Of a DNA stretch of 64,000 nt, positions 56,266-64,000 are shown in pieces. Each line of letters opens with the position of its first letter. Position 1 is the first letter of the stretch. This DNA is from Candidatus Pantoea bituminis (GTDB lineage Bacteria > Pseudomonadota > Gammaproteobacteria > Enterobacterales > Enterobacteriaceae): NCBI RefSeq assembly GCF_018842675.1, contig NZ_JAGTWO010000002.1:1-64000 (forward strand), written 5' to 3'. The notes under the pieces are model-generated. The model was not told the origin of the DNA. It did no database searches and saw only the letters and a list, made by a program, of their open reading frames with translations. Made by a program: the position numbers and the translations under genes.

Positions 56266-57375
56266 TTAGCGTATGACTTCTTTTTCGAGCCACCATCCAA
56301 ATGCAGGCGGCCAGCGGCTAAAACTGTCACCTTGCAGTGTTTCAGCGGCGTGCAGCGGCCAGTTCGGGTTATAAATCAGCTCGCGCCCAATGGCGACCAG
56401 GTCAGCCTTTGCGTGCTGAATAATATTATCCGCCTGACGGGCATCGGTTATCAGCCCCACAGCCATGACGGGAATATTGTTCTGCTCACGAACAGCCTGT
56501 GCATACGGCACCAGATAGCCAAAATCTCTTTTTATGCCGTGCTTGCCTTCTGCTGCGAATCCGCCGTTGGAGCAGTCAATCAGGTCAACGCCGTTCCGGG
56601 CCGCCTCACGGGTAAACTCCAGTGTATCGTCGAACGTTCGCCCACCTTCAGCATCGTCGGTCACTGAAACTCTTAACCAGAGCGGCAGATCGTCTGGCAA
56701 AGCCGCTCTTACGCGCCGGATAACTTCCAGTGGAAAAGCCATACGGCGGGTACTGTCACCACCCCACTGGTCATTTCGACGGTTGCTCAGCGGTGACAGA
56801 AACTGATGCAGAAGGAATCCATGCGCAGCGTGCAGTTCTATGACTCTGAAGCCCGCTTTTACGGCCCGCTCAGCGGCCTGCACAAATGCGGTGAGAATGT
56901 TTTCAATTTCATCAGAGGTTAATTCATGCGGCACAACTGCATCAGGGACATAAGGAACCGGAGAGGGACCGGCGACCTTCCAGGGTGACTTACCGCCGGC
57001 ATCGGGTAAAGAGGCCAGAGGCTTCATGCCCTCCCACGGGCGCTGCACGGCGGCTTTACGGCCGGCGTGATGAAGCTGAATGGCAGGGACGCCATCCTGT
57101 GAGCCAATAAACGTAGCGATCCTTGCCAGCGCTGCGGTCTGTTGCTCATTCCAGAGGCCTACATCTCCCCAGGTCCCGCGACCATCACTCGTTACGGCGA
57201 CAGATTCCATCATCACCAGCCCGGCACGGCCCTGTGCGTATTTGCCATACGTAGTAAGGTGCCAGTCATTTGCTACTCCCTCCTCGGCGGCATACTGTCC
57301 CATTGGGCTGACCACGATACGGTTGGGAATGACAATGCCGCGTGATTTAAACGGAGTAAATAAAGCCGCTTCCAT
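56266..57375 (-). CDS. Old-yellow-enzyme-type flavin oxidoreductase (YqjM/NamA class), 369 aa
   Basis: It is an FMN TIM barrel that reduces activated C=C bonds. RIVVSPMGQYAAEEGVANDW and HLTTYGKYAQGRAGLVMMES are typical of the YqjM class. IQLHHAGRKAAV, RVIELHAAHGFLLHQFLSPL with SNRRNDQWGGD, and AVGLIT follow in order. Cys in the PMCQY position is replaced by Gly (SPMGQY), so redox tuning may differ. It lies 105 bases after the MFS gene on the same strand, probably in one operon with it and the quinone reductase. Confidence 0.9.
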   Translation of the reverse strand: MEAALFTPFKSRGIVIPNRIVVSPMGQYAAEEGVANDWHLTTYGKYAQGRAGLVMMESVAVTSDGRGTWGDVGLWNEQQTAALARIATFIGSQDGVPAIQLHHAGRKAAVQRPWEGMKPLASLPDAGGKSPWKVAGPSPVPYVPDAVVPHELTSDEIENILTAFVQAAERAVKAGFRVIELHAAHGFLLHQFLSPLSNRRNDQWGGDSTRRMAFPLEVIRRVRAALPDDLPLWLRVSVTDDAEGGRTFDDTLEFTREAARNGVDLIDCSNGGFAAEGKHGIKRDFGYLVPYAQAVREQNNIPVMAVGLITDARQADNIIQHAKADLVAIGRELIYNPNWPLHAAETLQGDSFSRWPPAFGWWLEKEVIR

Positions 57376-57480
57376 TTTTCACCTCCTGATTTAATACCCG
57401 AAAAGCCCTGCGATTCCAGAAGAAAACGCAGGGCAAAATCCTGTATGCCCCCATTCGGCCCGCTAAAAGGCAAGCACACT

Positions 57481-58691
57481 TCAGCTTTTTTCAGTCAGCG
57501 TGCTGTAATAGGCGCTGTGCGGGTGCGCTCTGGCATTCCACAGCCAGATCAAAAGCACGCTGGGAACAATCACTGCCATACCGGTGAGGTAGGCAGTGCT
57601 GATACCGGCAGCGTCCACAATCAACCCGCCCCTGCGGAACCTGCCGCAATAGAGACCTGTGCAGTAAAAGTAAACATGGCCGAGCCAGCTTCTGCTTCGC
57701 TGTCGGATGCCTGTCTGTTGCCCAGATTAAGGCAAAGCGGTATCGCGCCCCATGCGGCTCCCCATATTAGTACCGCCACCACCAGAAGTAGATGAGAGTG
57801 ACTGACAGCCATAATTGCCAGCGATCCGGCCATTAAAACCAGGCCTGCCGTAAGTGTTTGCTTCAAGTGCTGGTCAACAATTCGGGAGGCCACAAAATTG
57901 GCAATAAAACCCGAGACACCAAAACCGAGCAGTGTCCACGAAATGATGTCCGTGCCGATCCCTGCTTTTCTCATCAGCGGCGCTATGAATGTGTATGTCG
58001 CGAAGTGGGTGGCAAAACTCAGCGCAATCAGGATCACGCTTTTGCGACCCCGTGGCCGGAGTAAAAACCGTCCGAGTGCGCGCAGGTTTACAGACTCGCC
58101 TGCCTGTATTTGAGGCAGTAAAACCGCCTGCATCATAAAAGCCAGTGCCGCTAATACCGAGGCTGCAATAAACGCTCCGCGCCAGCTGAAATACCCGGAT
58201 ACCAAGGTGCCCATAGGAACGCCCAGCACCATAGCCGCGGTCACGCCGCCAAAAACGGCCGCAATTGCCGTGCCTGCCTTTTCCTCAGACACTAGGCTGC
58301 CCGCAGCCGCAAGCCCCATTGCCCAGAAGGCCCCCATGCTCATACCGGCAAGCGCGCGACCGATGAGCATGACCGTCCATGAGGGAGCCAGGGCGGATAT
58401 CAATGCTGATGCAAACAGTAGCGCTGACAGAGAAAGGAGCAGACGCTTTCTGTCGGTACTCCCGGCGGCCATCAGCACACCGGGGGCAGCCAATGCACCC
58501 AGCAAGCCCGGAAGCGTCATCATGAGTCCGGCATGACCAGAAGAGATGTGAAACGTGTCAGCCACATCAGGGAGAATGCCGACAGGAATAAACTCGGTGG
58601 TGACCGATGCAAAAGCACCTAAAGCCAGTGAGCCGACGGCCAGCCCTGGGCTGCGAATACCCTGTTTATCTTTCATCTGATGCCTGCTCAT
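57481..58691 (-). pseudogene. MFS drug-type efflux transporter (DHA1), one frameshift
   Basis: Twelve helices are predicted once the frame is repaired. FIPVGILPDVADTFHISSGH is the N-terminal motif of the AraJ/YdhP group, and GRALAGMSMGAFWAMGLAAA follows. The frame shifts at CCCC 57629-57632 (GGGG on the coding strand); adding one base continues GGLIVDAAGISTAYLTGMAV, to TGA at 57481. Repaired length is about 403 residues. Its start overlaps the stop of the quinone-reductase gene (ATGA), so they are co-translated. It probably pumps out a toxic small molecule. Confidence 0.82.
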
Positions 58692-59665
58692 TGTGCGAGA
58701 CTGAGTATGATCGAGCCGGTAGCCTGGCGCGACATCAGCCGGTCATAGCCTTTCTCGACGTCTTCAAACGAATATACGCTGTCAATGAACGGCTTCAGTA
58801 ATCCCGTCCCGGCAAGCTGTACGAGTTTATCAAGGCCTTCCCTGTCCTGAGCCGGCGTGTCGTTGTGAACAGCATACCCCTCAATAACTTTTTCATTAAC
58901 AATGAGATCCAGCAGATTCAGTGAAACTTCTTTGCCAGCAGTAAAGCCGACTGAAACCACACGGCCACGCGGGCGGACAGCGTTGTAAAGAACTAAGAAC
59001 AGGGGGCCGCCTACCGGGTCAAAAGCCGAATCAGCACCGGCTCCACCGGTCAGCTTTCGGATCTCTTCTCCGGCATCCTGCAATGTCCAGTTAATGGCCG
59101 CATAAGCACCGACCTTCAGCACATGCTGAGCTTTGGATTCAGAAGAAACCAGCGCAATAGGCTTTGCACCCAGCACACGCGCAACCTGTACCAGCGCATG
59201 GCCAACGGAGCCGCTCGCGCCCGAAATCAGCACATACTGACCTGCCTGAATGTGTCCTATTCGTGTCAGTGCCTGATATGCCGTCAGATAGTTAACGGTA
59301 AATGCCGCACCTTCATCGAGAGAGAGCGTATCGGGCAAGGCTACGATTCTGCGGTTTTCCACACTGGCCCATTGCTGATATAGCCCCTCCTCTGTGATAC
59401 CGAGCTGACCTGACCCGTATATGGCTACCCGGGTTCCTTTTGCGAATGAATCACTCTCCTCAATGATGCCTGATGCCTCGTTGCCCTGAACCAGTGGCAC
59501 GGGCGTTTCGCCATAGCCGCCGGTGCGGATCGTGTTAGATAACTGATTTATAGTGGCGCCGTGCAGCCTGACAAGAGAGAAACCCGGCTGGCGGCGGGGT
59601 ATTTCACGCTCTTCTGACGTCATAACCGGAGAAGGACCTGTTTTACTGGTAACCAGTGCTTTCAT
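58688..59665 (-). CDS. Zinc-independent MDR quinone oxidoreductase, 325 aa
   Basis: Start ATG 59665 (MKALVTSKTGPSPVMTSEER) is chosen because AGGAA lies six bases upstream of it; upstream ATGs have no RBS. VLISGASGSVGHALVQVARV is the NADPH-binding motif of the QOR branch. Catalytic zinc ligands of alcohol dehydrogenases are absent. Length is typical. It heads an operon (this gene, MFS, OYE) for handling electrophiles or quinones, divergent from a LysR gene. Confidence 0.88.
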   Translation of the reverse strand: MKALVTSKTGPSPVMTSEEREIPRRQPGFSLVRLHGATINQLSNTIRTGGYGETPVPLVQGNEASGIIEESDSFAKGTRVAIYGSGQLGITEEGLYQQWASVENRRIVALPDTLSLDEGAAFTVNYLTAYQALTRIGHIQAGQYVLISGASGSVGHALVQVARVLGAKPIALVSSESKAQHVLKVGAYAAINWTLQDAGEEIRKLTGGAGADSAFDPVGGPLFLVLYNAVRPRGRVVSVGFTAGKEVSLNLLDLIVNEKVIEGYAVHNDTPAQDREGLDKLVQLAGTGLLKPFIDSVYSFEDVEKGYDRLMSRQATGSIILSLAQ

Positions 59666-59829
59666 ATACATTTCCTGGACAAAACTGGCCGGTGTCCGCA
59701 GACAGTGGCCTGGTGGAAAATAAGTCAAACCTCAAGGATAACCGCCATATTAAAAAGAAAAAGATGCTTAATTTGACATGTCTGTACATATATATGGACA
59801 ATAAACTGACTCAAAAACACGGAGAGAAT

Positions 59830-60720
59830 ATGAATCAATTACTGGCTATGCGTGCCTATATACGCGTTGTGGAGTCGGCCTCATTTATACGGGCAGCAAG
59901 CCAGCTCAGCATGCCGCGCTCGACGGTCAGTAAATTAATTACCGACCTTGAGAAACATCTTGAAACGCGCCTCATCCGCAGAACAACGCGCACGGTAACG
60001 GTAACGACCGAGGGGCTTGAATATTACCGGTACGCCGTAAAACTGTTAAACGGCGTGGATGAAGCCGACAGCGCGGTACGTGGCAAAAAGCAGAAACCCC
60101 GCGGTCACCTCCGGCTGGAAGTGCAGGTGATCTTTGCATGTACTTTTCTCATCCCCGCTCTTCCGGAATTTTATCGTGAATATCCCGACATTACGCTTGC
60201 GCTGGGTATAAATGACAGAACTGTCAATATGGTGGGCGAGGGAGTGGATTGCGCTATCCGGGCAGGCACCATACAGGACCTATCGGTTATTGCTCGCCCG
60301 CTTATTAATATGCATTATATTACCTGCGCGTCACCCGCCTACCTGAGCGCGATGGGCACACCGCGTCATCCTCATGACATACAAAACGATCATCGCTGTA
60401 TTAACTACCATTCAGCCTCATCAGGTAAAACGGATCCCCTTATCTTTCATCGTGGAGATGAAGCTGTTGTGGTAAATAACTGCCTGTATTCTGCCAGTGA
60501 CGGCAACGGACTGCGGGATATGATAATGGCCGGATTGGGGGTGGGTCAGATCCTGCGAGAATTTATTGAGCCAGAAATCAGAACCGGGAGGCTTGTGCCT
60601 GTTCTTACCGACTGGAACCGATCTCCACTTCCCTTTCATATCATCTACGAACGGGATAACCATCAGAATGCCCGCCTCAGAGCTTTTGTGGACTGGATGA
60701 CTGAGAGATTTGGCCGGTAA
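59830..60720 (+). CDS. LysR-family regulator of the quinone-reductase operon, 296 aa
   Basis: Start ATG 59830 (MNQLLAMRAYIRVVESASFI) follows GGAGAG; the longer frame lacks signals. The helix-turn-helix is MPRSTVSKLITDLEKHLETR. The effector domain includes DRTVNMVGEGVDCAIRAGTI, as in regulators next to oxidoreductase genes, and resembles the LysR at 49161 in type. It is divergent from the MDR gene across 164 bases and is likely its regulator. Confidence 0.85.
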   Translation: MNQLLAMRAYIRVVESASFIRAASQLSMPRSTVSKLITDLEKHLETRLIRRTTRTVTVTTEGLEYYRYAVKLLNGVDEADSAVRGKKQKPRGHLRLEVQVIFACTFLIPALPEFYREYPDITLALGINDRTVNMVGEGVDCAIRAGTIQDLSVIARPLINMHYITCASPAYLSAMGTPRHPHDIQNDHRCINYHSASSGKTDPLIFHRGDEAVVVNNCLYSASDGNGLRDMIMAGLGVGQILREFIEPEIRTGRLVPVLTDWNRSPLPFHIIYERDNHQNARLRAFVDWMTERFGR

Positions 60721-60922
60721 GAGAACAGGTATTTCAGTCATCTTGGCTGACGCAGGGTCAGCTATGCCCGAATACAGCAGCAATTCAGGCGCTGCATTTC
60801 AGAAAAAAATTTCCGTTCGCCCGGTACAGCCTGATTTTCATCAGTAACCAAATCCAGCATAAGAAAGAGTTATGACCCGAACTAAAAATTCGGTAGACGG
60901 CTGGCTGCCGACACGTATAGTG

Positions 60923-60940
60923 AACGAGCGCTCATTCATT
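60923..60940. promoter_or_regulatory. Palindrome of the TetR-operator type
   Basis: TGAACGAG (60923-60930) and CGCTCATTCA (60931-60940) form an 18-base near-palindrome with one mismatched pair, 40 bases before the arginase-family gene. TetR proteins often bind such GAACG...CATTC sites, but no tetR gene is visible here. The rest of 60721-60980 shows no gene. Confidence 0.35.
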
Positions 60941-60980
60941 TAGTTAACGAGACCCGGATTCTGGGTGAAGGTGTTAAAGT

Positions 60981-61844
60981 ATGAAAAATCTGAGAATGAT
61001 ATTTCCGATGTGGCAGGGTGGCAATCTGACTGCCTACAAACAAGGCGCAGAACTTCTCGCCATGCTGGCACCGGAAGCAGGAAAAGAGACTACCACTGTT
61101 ACGGTTCCGGTACACATACCCAGAACAGATTCTTCCGTAGAAAGCGGTATCACGGGTCGTAATAACCTCAAAGCTGAGCTGGAAGCTGCAGATTCCTTAA
61201 TCAGGGAAAATACTCCCGACAGCATTTGCGTGCTTGGTGGGGACTGCCTTGTTGATTTAGCGCCGTTTGCCTGGTTAAGTGAACAGTATCAGGATGGATT
61301 TGGAATATTATGGTTAGATACTCATCCAGACGTTATGACGCCTTCACAGTATCCTAATGCTCATGCTCATGTTCTTGGCGCTCTGATGGGGAATGGGGAT
61401 GAAATGTTGACCAGGCATGTAAATAAGCCAGTTCCCTCATCAAAAATTATGATCGCCGGGATTCACAGCCCGAATGCATACGAGCACGAATTTCTGGAAA
61501 AAAATAAAATAAATCAGGTTTCACCTGAAGAGATGATGAAGGGTACAGATCAGTTAAAAGAATGGATTGAAAAAGAGAAAATTACTCACCTAGCAATTCA
61601 TTTCGATCTGGATATTCTTGATCCAAACAAATTCACCTCACTTAATTTTAATAATCCTTATGCTAAACCATCTGATTTTGAGGGGATAGCGCAGGGCAAA
61701 CTTGAATTAGAAGATGTTATTAACTGGATACTGGAAGCTAGCAGTCTGACTAAAACGGTTGGGCTGGGAATTACAGAATACTTACCTTGGGATGCAATAA
61801 GATTAAAAGATGCCCTGAGTAAAATACCCATTCTTACTGAATAA
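60981..61844 (+). CDS. Arginase/agmatinase-family hydrolase, 287 aa
   Basis: Metal-site motifs are present: VLGGDCLVDLAPF (Cys in place of the usual His of GGDH), ILWLDTHPDVMTP (for DAHxD) and LAIHFDLDILDP. Members with these motifs form a branch outside true arginases; a binuclear Mn enzyme cutting a guanidino or formimino group is likely. The gene is AT-rich against its left neighbours. It is followed by a strong terminator. A decayed paralogue lies at 55369. Confidence 0.85.
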   Translation: MKNLRMIFPMWQGGNLTAYKQGAELLAMLAPEAGKETTTVTVPVHIPRTDSSVESGITGRNNLKAELEAADSLIRENTPDSICVLGGDCLVDLAPFAWLSEQYQDGFGILWLDTHPDVMTPSQYPNAHAHVLGALMGNGDEMLTRHVNKPVPSSKIMIAGIHSPNAYEHEFLEKNKINQVSPEEMMKGTDQLKEWIEKEKITHLAIHFDLDILDPNKFTSLNFNNPYAKPSDFEGIAQGKLELEDVINWILEASSLTKTVGLGITEYLPWDAIRLKDALSKIPILTE

Positions 61845-61854
61845 TTAATTAAGG

Positions 61855-61882
61855 CGGGATGAGAAATCATCCCGTTTTTTTT
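61855..61882 (+). terminator. Strong rho-independent terminator
   Basis: CGGGATGA (61855-61862) pairs with TCATCCCG (61867-61874), with GAAA loop and eight T residues. It ends the arginase-family gene, so the next two genes need their own promoter in the AT-rich 61883-62164 stretch, which holds no gene. Confidence 0.92.
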
Positions 61883-62164
61883 GCACCATTGCAGTCAAAT
61901 CCTAAAAATAATTATTGGAAAACATAAGATTAACCAGCACCAATCAGGTGCATCATTGCACCTTTAGTGCCCGCTTTAATACAAACAAAAATGAAAACCC
62001 TTTATAAATAGCCCTGTTGCCTAGATCTAATGCTGGCACGAGACTTGCACTATTAATTACACGCTCAAGATGAGAAGTAATATAGTCAAAGTCATCTTGA
62101 AGCGTCATTTTTAAAACAAACTGTAAAAATGCAGAGGGCATCCCTGTGCTTAAAGGTGAGGACT

Positions 62165-63082
62165 ATGAATAAAAAAATTATTGGTTTGCTGGCTGTGGCG
62201 ACGTGTTATGTATTAATAGGTTCAAGCTACCCCATCGCTCAGGAGGCGGTTAGTACTATACCAACGTGGACGTTTACAGGAATTACTATTTTTATAGGAT
62301 TTCTGTTTCAGTTGCCATTCTCTTTATTTAAAGAAAAAACTAACTGGATTTCCATCAGCTTAAAAGACTGGTCCAAAGTGTCGGTTGTGACTCTTTTAGG
62401 AAATATACTTTATACAGTCTTTCTTCTCTATGGGATGAGTAACACAAACGCAACAACTGCGGCTGTAGTTTCAAGCTCTGTTCCGGCACTGGTGCTGTTG
62501 TTATCATTCGTTTTTCTTAAAGACAAGCTTAAGTCAACAATGATTATTTCAGTTGCACTGGCAATTGTGAGCGTCATTATGATGTCTATCCCGGAGAAAG
62601 GCAGTGATACAAGTTCTTCTTTTTTTGGTATGTCAATGCTGGCGTTATCAGCATTATCAAATGCTATTTATGTGATAGTTGCAAAAAAACTCACATTAGC
62701 TCTAAAAACCTGGACATATTCTGCTGCTATTTGCTTTGCGGGATTTATTTTCACGCTACCAATGATCCTCTCTGAGTTAAATAATTTTGATATTTATTCT
62801 CTTAATTCTTACCAGGTGATAACTATGATTTACTACGGTATTTTTGTCTGGGCATTACCTATATATCTTTTCCTTACAGGCATAAAATATGTCTCAGCAA
62901 CGACTGCAGGAATGATGTTTTCTTTTATTCCACTGTCTTCTCTTCTTACAACAGTATTTTTTTACAATGGTCACGTAAGAACTATTGATGTTATATCCAT
63001 TATCATGGTTATCACCTCTGTAATTATTTCCGAAGTGACTTTTAAAAAGTCCTCTTTAAAAAACCAGACCAAAACAGCTTAG
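62165..63082 (+). CDS. EamA/DMT-family transporter, AT-rich, 305 aa
   Basis: ATG 62165 (GTGAGGA upstream) starts MNKKIIGLLAVATCYVLIGS, with SSYPIAQEAVSTIPTWTFTG. Ten hydrophobic helices in 305 residues, with two EamA repeats, are standard. LLYGMSNTNATTAAVVSSSV and LTGIKYVSATTAGMMFSFIP are the paired family motifs. Low GC and codon choice differ from the 7934 EamA gene, so it was acquired separately. It lies 19 bases before the cyclase-family gene and probably shares its transcript. Confidence 0.87.
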   Translation: MNKKIIGLLAVATCYVLIGSSYPIAQEAVSTIPTWTFTGITIFIGFLFQLPFSLFKEKTNWISISLKDWSKVSVVTLLGNILYTVFLLYGMSNTNATTAAVVSSSVPALVLLLSFVFLKDKLKSTMIISVALAIVSVIMMSIPEKGSDTSSSFFGMSMLALSALSNAIYVIVAKKLTLALKTWTYSAAICFAGFIFTLPMILSELNNFDIYSLNSYQVITMIYYGIFVWALPIYLFLTGIKYVSATTAGMMFSFIPLSSLLTTVFFYNGHVRTIDVISIIMVITSVIISEVTFKKSSLKNQTKTA

Positions 63083-63101
63083 ACAAAGACAAGGTAAATT
63101 T

Positions 63102-63827
63102 ATGAAAACGAAAAAGCTGCTAGCTACTGTTATTTTATCAAGCCTGTTTCTCAGTGGATATTCATCTGCAGGCTTTCAGCTCCCTCAACCGGAACGGTAT
63201 GTCGAGCTTAATCATGCTTTGACAGATGGTATGATAACTTATCCAGGCGAGAGCATGGTGAAACATCTGAATCCTCAACCAAGATATCCTAACGGTTCTT
63301 TAGTAGATGGTCTGGCGGTTCTTGGTATTTCAGGAACATATATTGATTCACCACATCACGTTGACGAAAAGCTCGGGAATATCAGCGCCTATCCACTGTC
63401 AAGTCTGGTTAACCTGCCGATTACGGTAGTGACGCTTCGTAAAAATGCCAGAGTGTTTGAAATAGAAGATTTTGAAAATACTGACGTGAATGGTAAGGCC
63501 GTACTTCTCTTTACCGGGCAGGATCGCAAATTTGGTCAGCCAGACTATATGGAGGAGTCGCCTTATCTCTCTGGTGCAGCTGCGTCATGGCTTGTAAAAC
63601 ATGGAGCAAAACTTGTGGGTATAGATTCAGTTTTAATTGATAATCCTAACGCACCTGACGCAGCGGTACCGGCACACAATATCTTACTCAAAAACGGCGT
63701 GGTTGTAGCGGAAGATATGACTAATATTAAGAATGTAGTAGGCACGCAGGCTTATCTTACTGCCGTACCTCCGAGAACGCCTACCACCAGTTTTCCAGCG
63801 CGAATTTTTGCTGCAGTCTATAAATAA
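63102..63827 (+). CDS. Secreted cyclase-family (kynurenine-formamidase-like) hydrolase, 241 aa
   Basis: A signal-like N terminus (KLLATVILSSLFLSGYSSAG) leads a KynB-type fold: VELNHALTDGMITYPGES, then GISGTYIDSPHHVDEK. This replaces the HxGTHxDxPxH metal motif with SGTYxDxPxH, as in a known side branch of the family. VVTLRKNARV and FTGQDRKF follow the family pattern. It probably hydrolyses an amide or lactone outside the cytoplasm. It pairs with the upstream transporter. Confidence 0.82.
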   Translation: MKTKKLLATVILSSLFLSGYSSAGFQLPQPERYVELNHALTDGMITYPGESMVKHLNPQPRYPNGSLVDGLAVLGISGTYIDSPHHVDEKLGNISAYPLSSLVNLPITVVTLRKNARVFEIEDFENTDVNGKAVLLFTGQDRKFGQPDYMEESPYLSGAAASWLVKHGAKLVGIDSVLIDNPNAPDAAVPAHNILLKNGVVVAEDMTNIKNVVGTQAYLTAVPPRTPTTSFPARIFAAVYK

Positions 63828-63852
63828 ATTTTTATTAGTGATTATTGCTTTA

Positions 63853-63894
63853 TATAAGCGCCGGAAAGATTTTTATTACGGACCGGCGCTTATA
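63853..63894. terminator. Perfect 12-base hairpin after the cyclase-family gene
   Basis: TATAAGCGCCGG (63853-63864) pairs with CCGGCGCTTATA (63883-63894) across 18 bases rich in T. The stem ends in TT. It is a probable terminator for the transporter-cyclase pair; its symmetry could also allow it to work in the other direction. Confidence 0.65.
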
Positions 63895-64000
63895 TTTCAT
63901 CGTAGAGCCCTTGCAAAAATAAAAGGGTGTTCCAGGAAGGATTCTGGCAATAACCGAGTCGACTAAATGCATTTGTCAAAAAATGCTAGTGCTGCGATTA

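Noticed and set aside
60872..60955. Possible N terminus of a TetR regulator (MTRTKNSVDGW...) before the arginase-type gene
   Set aside because: It stops after 23 codons, and no helix-turn-helix follows in any frame.
1..64000. CRISPR arrays, tRNA or rRNA genes, complete insertion sequences, replication genes
   Set aside because: None was seen: no regular spaced repeats, no cloverleaf with conserved arms, no transposase and no Rep protein.

Overview
The window is part of a large conjugative plasmid from a member of the Enterobacterales. An Erwiniaceae (Pantoea/Erwinia) or Rahnella-like host would fit, but the host is inferred only from the style of the genes. No replication or partition gene is visible, so this is a segment of the plasmid. 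About half of it (17.1-46.3 kb) is a complete F-type (MPF-F / MOB-F) transfer region: oriT, traM, traA-L-E-K-B, two small genes, traV-C, trbI, traW, a DsbA-like gene, traU, trbC, traN, traF, trbB, traH, traG, a traS-like gene, an unrecognised gene where traT usually sits, traD and traI. The traJ/traY control genes of F are absent. Two minus-strand genes, one encoding a multi-helix-turn-helix protein, lie between traM and traA instead. I see no traT, traX or finO.

Left of oriT (about 8.9-17.1 kb) lies the leading region, which enters the recipient first. It starts with an orf169/gene X-type lytic transglycosylase, then small genes, mostly on the + strand, including a RadC-like JAMM protein, an LPD29-type pseudogene and small unknowns. 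Three long GC-rich inverted-repeat-rich elements of one family (plus two degraded copies) precede + strand genes there. Because the predicted nic is on the minus strand, the transferred strand would be the template for these genes. That is the arrangement expected of Frpo-like single-stranded-DNA promoters.

The left end (0-8.9 kb) holds accessory genes: a YsnF/AvaK stress protein, a LysR/argC pair, a lipoprotein, a DUF4126 protein and a MocR/EamA pair. Four copies of a short palindrome (GTCCGCT...AGCGGAC) separate these modules.

The right end (47.5-64 kb) begins with a decayed serine resolvase and carries chromosomal-type cargo: an NmrA-like SDR with a LysR, a small EexN-like lipoprotein, a tautomerase relic, a LysE exporter, a LuxR-type regulator, an amidase, an arginase-family relic, an operon of quinone reductase-MFS-old yellow enzyme with a divergent LysR, then an AT-rich trio of arginase-family hydrolase, EamA transporter and cyclase-family hydrolase.

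A caution runs through the whole window. At least 18 genes, including traC, traD, traF, traI and trbB, are broken by single-base frameshifts, nearly all in G/C or A/T homopolymer runs and nearly all repaired by adding one base. This looks like under-called homopolymers in the assembly rather than mass gene decay. A few genes (the resolvase, the arginase relic, the LPD29 protein, the tautomerase) have other lesions and look truly decayed.
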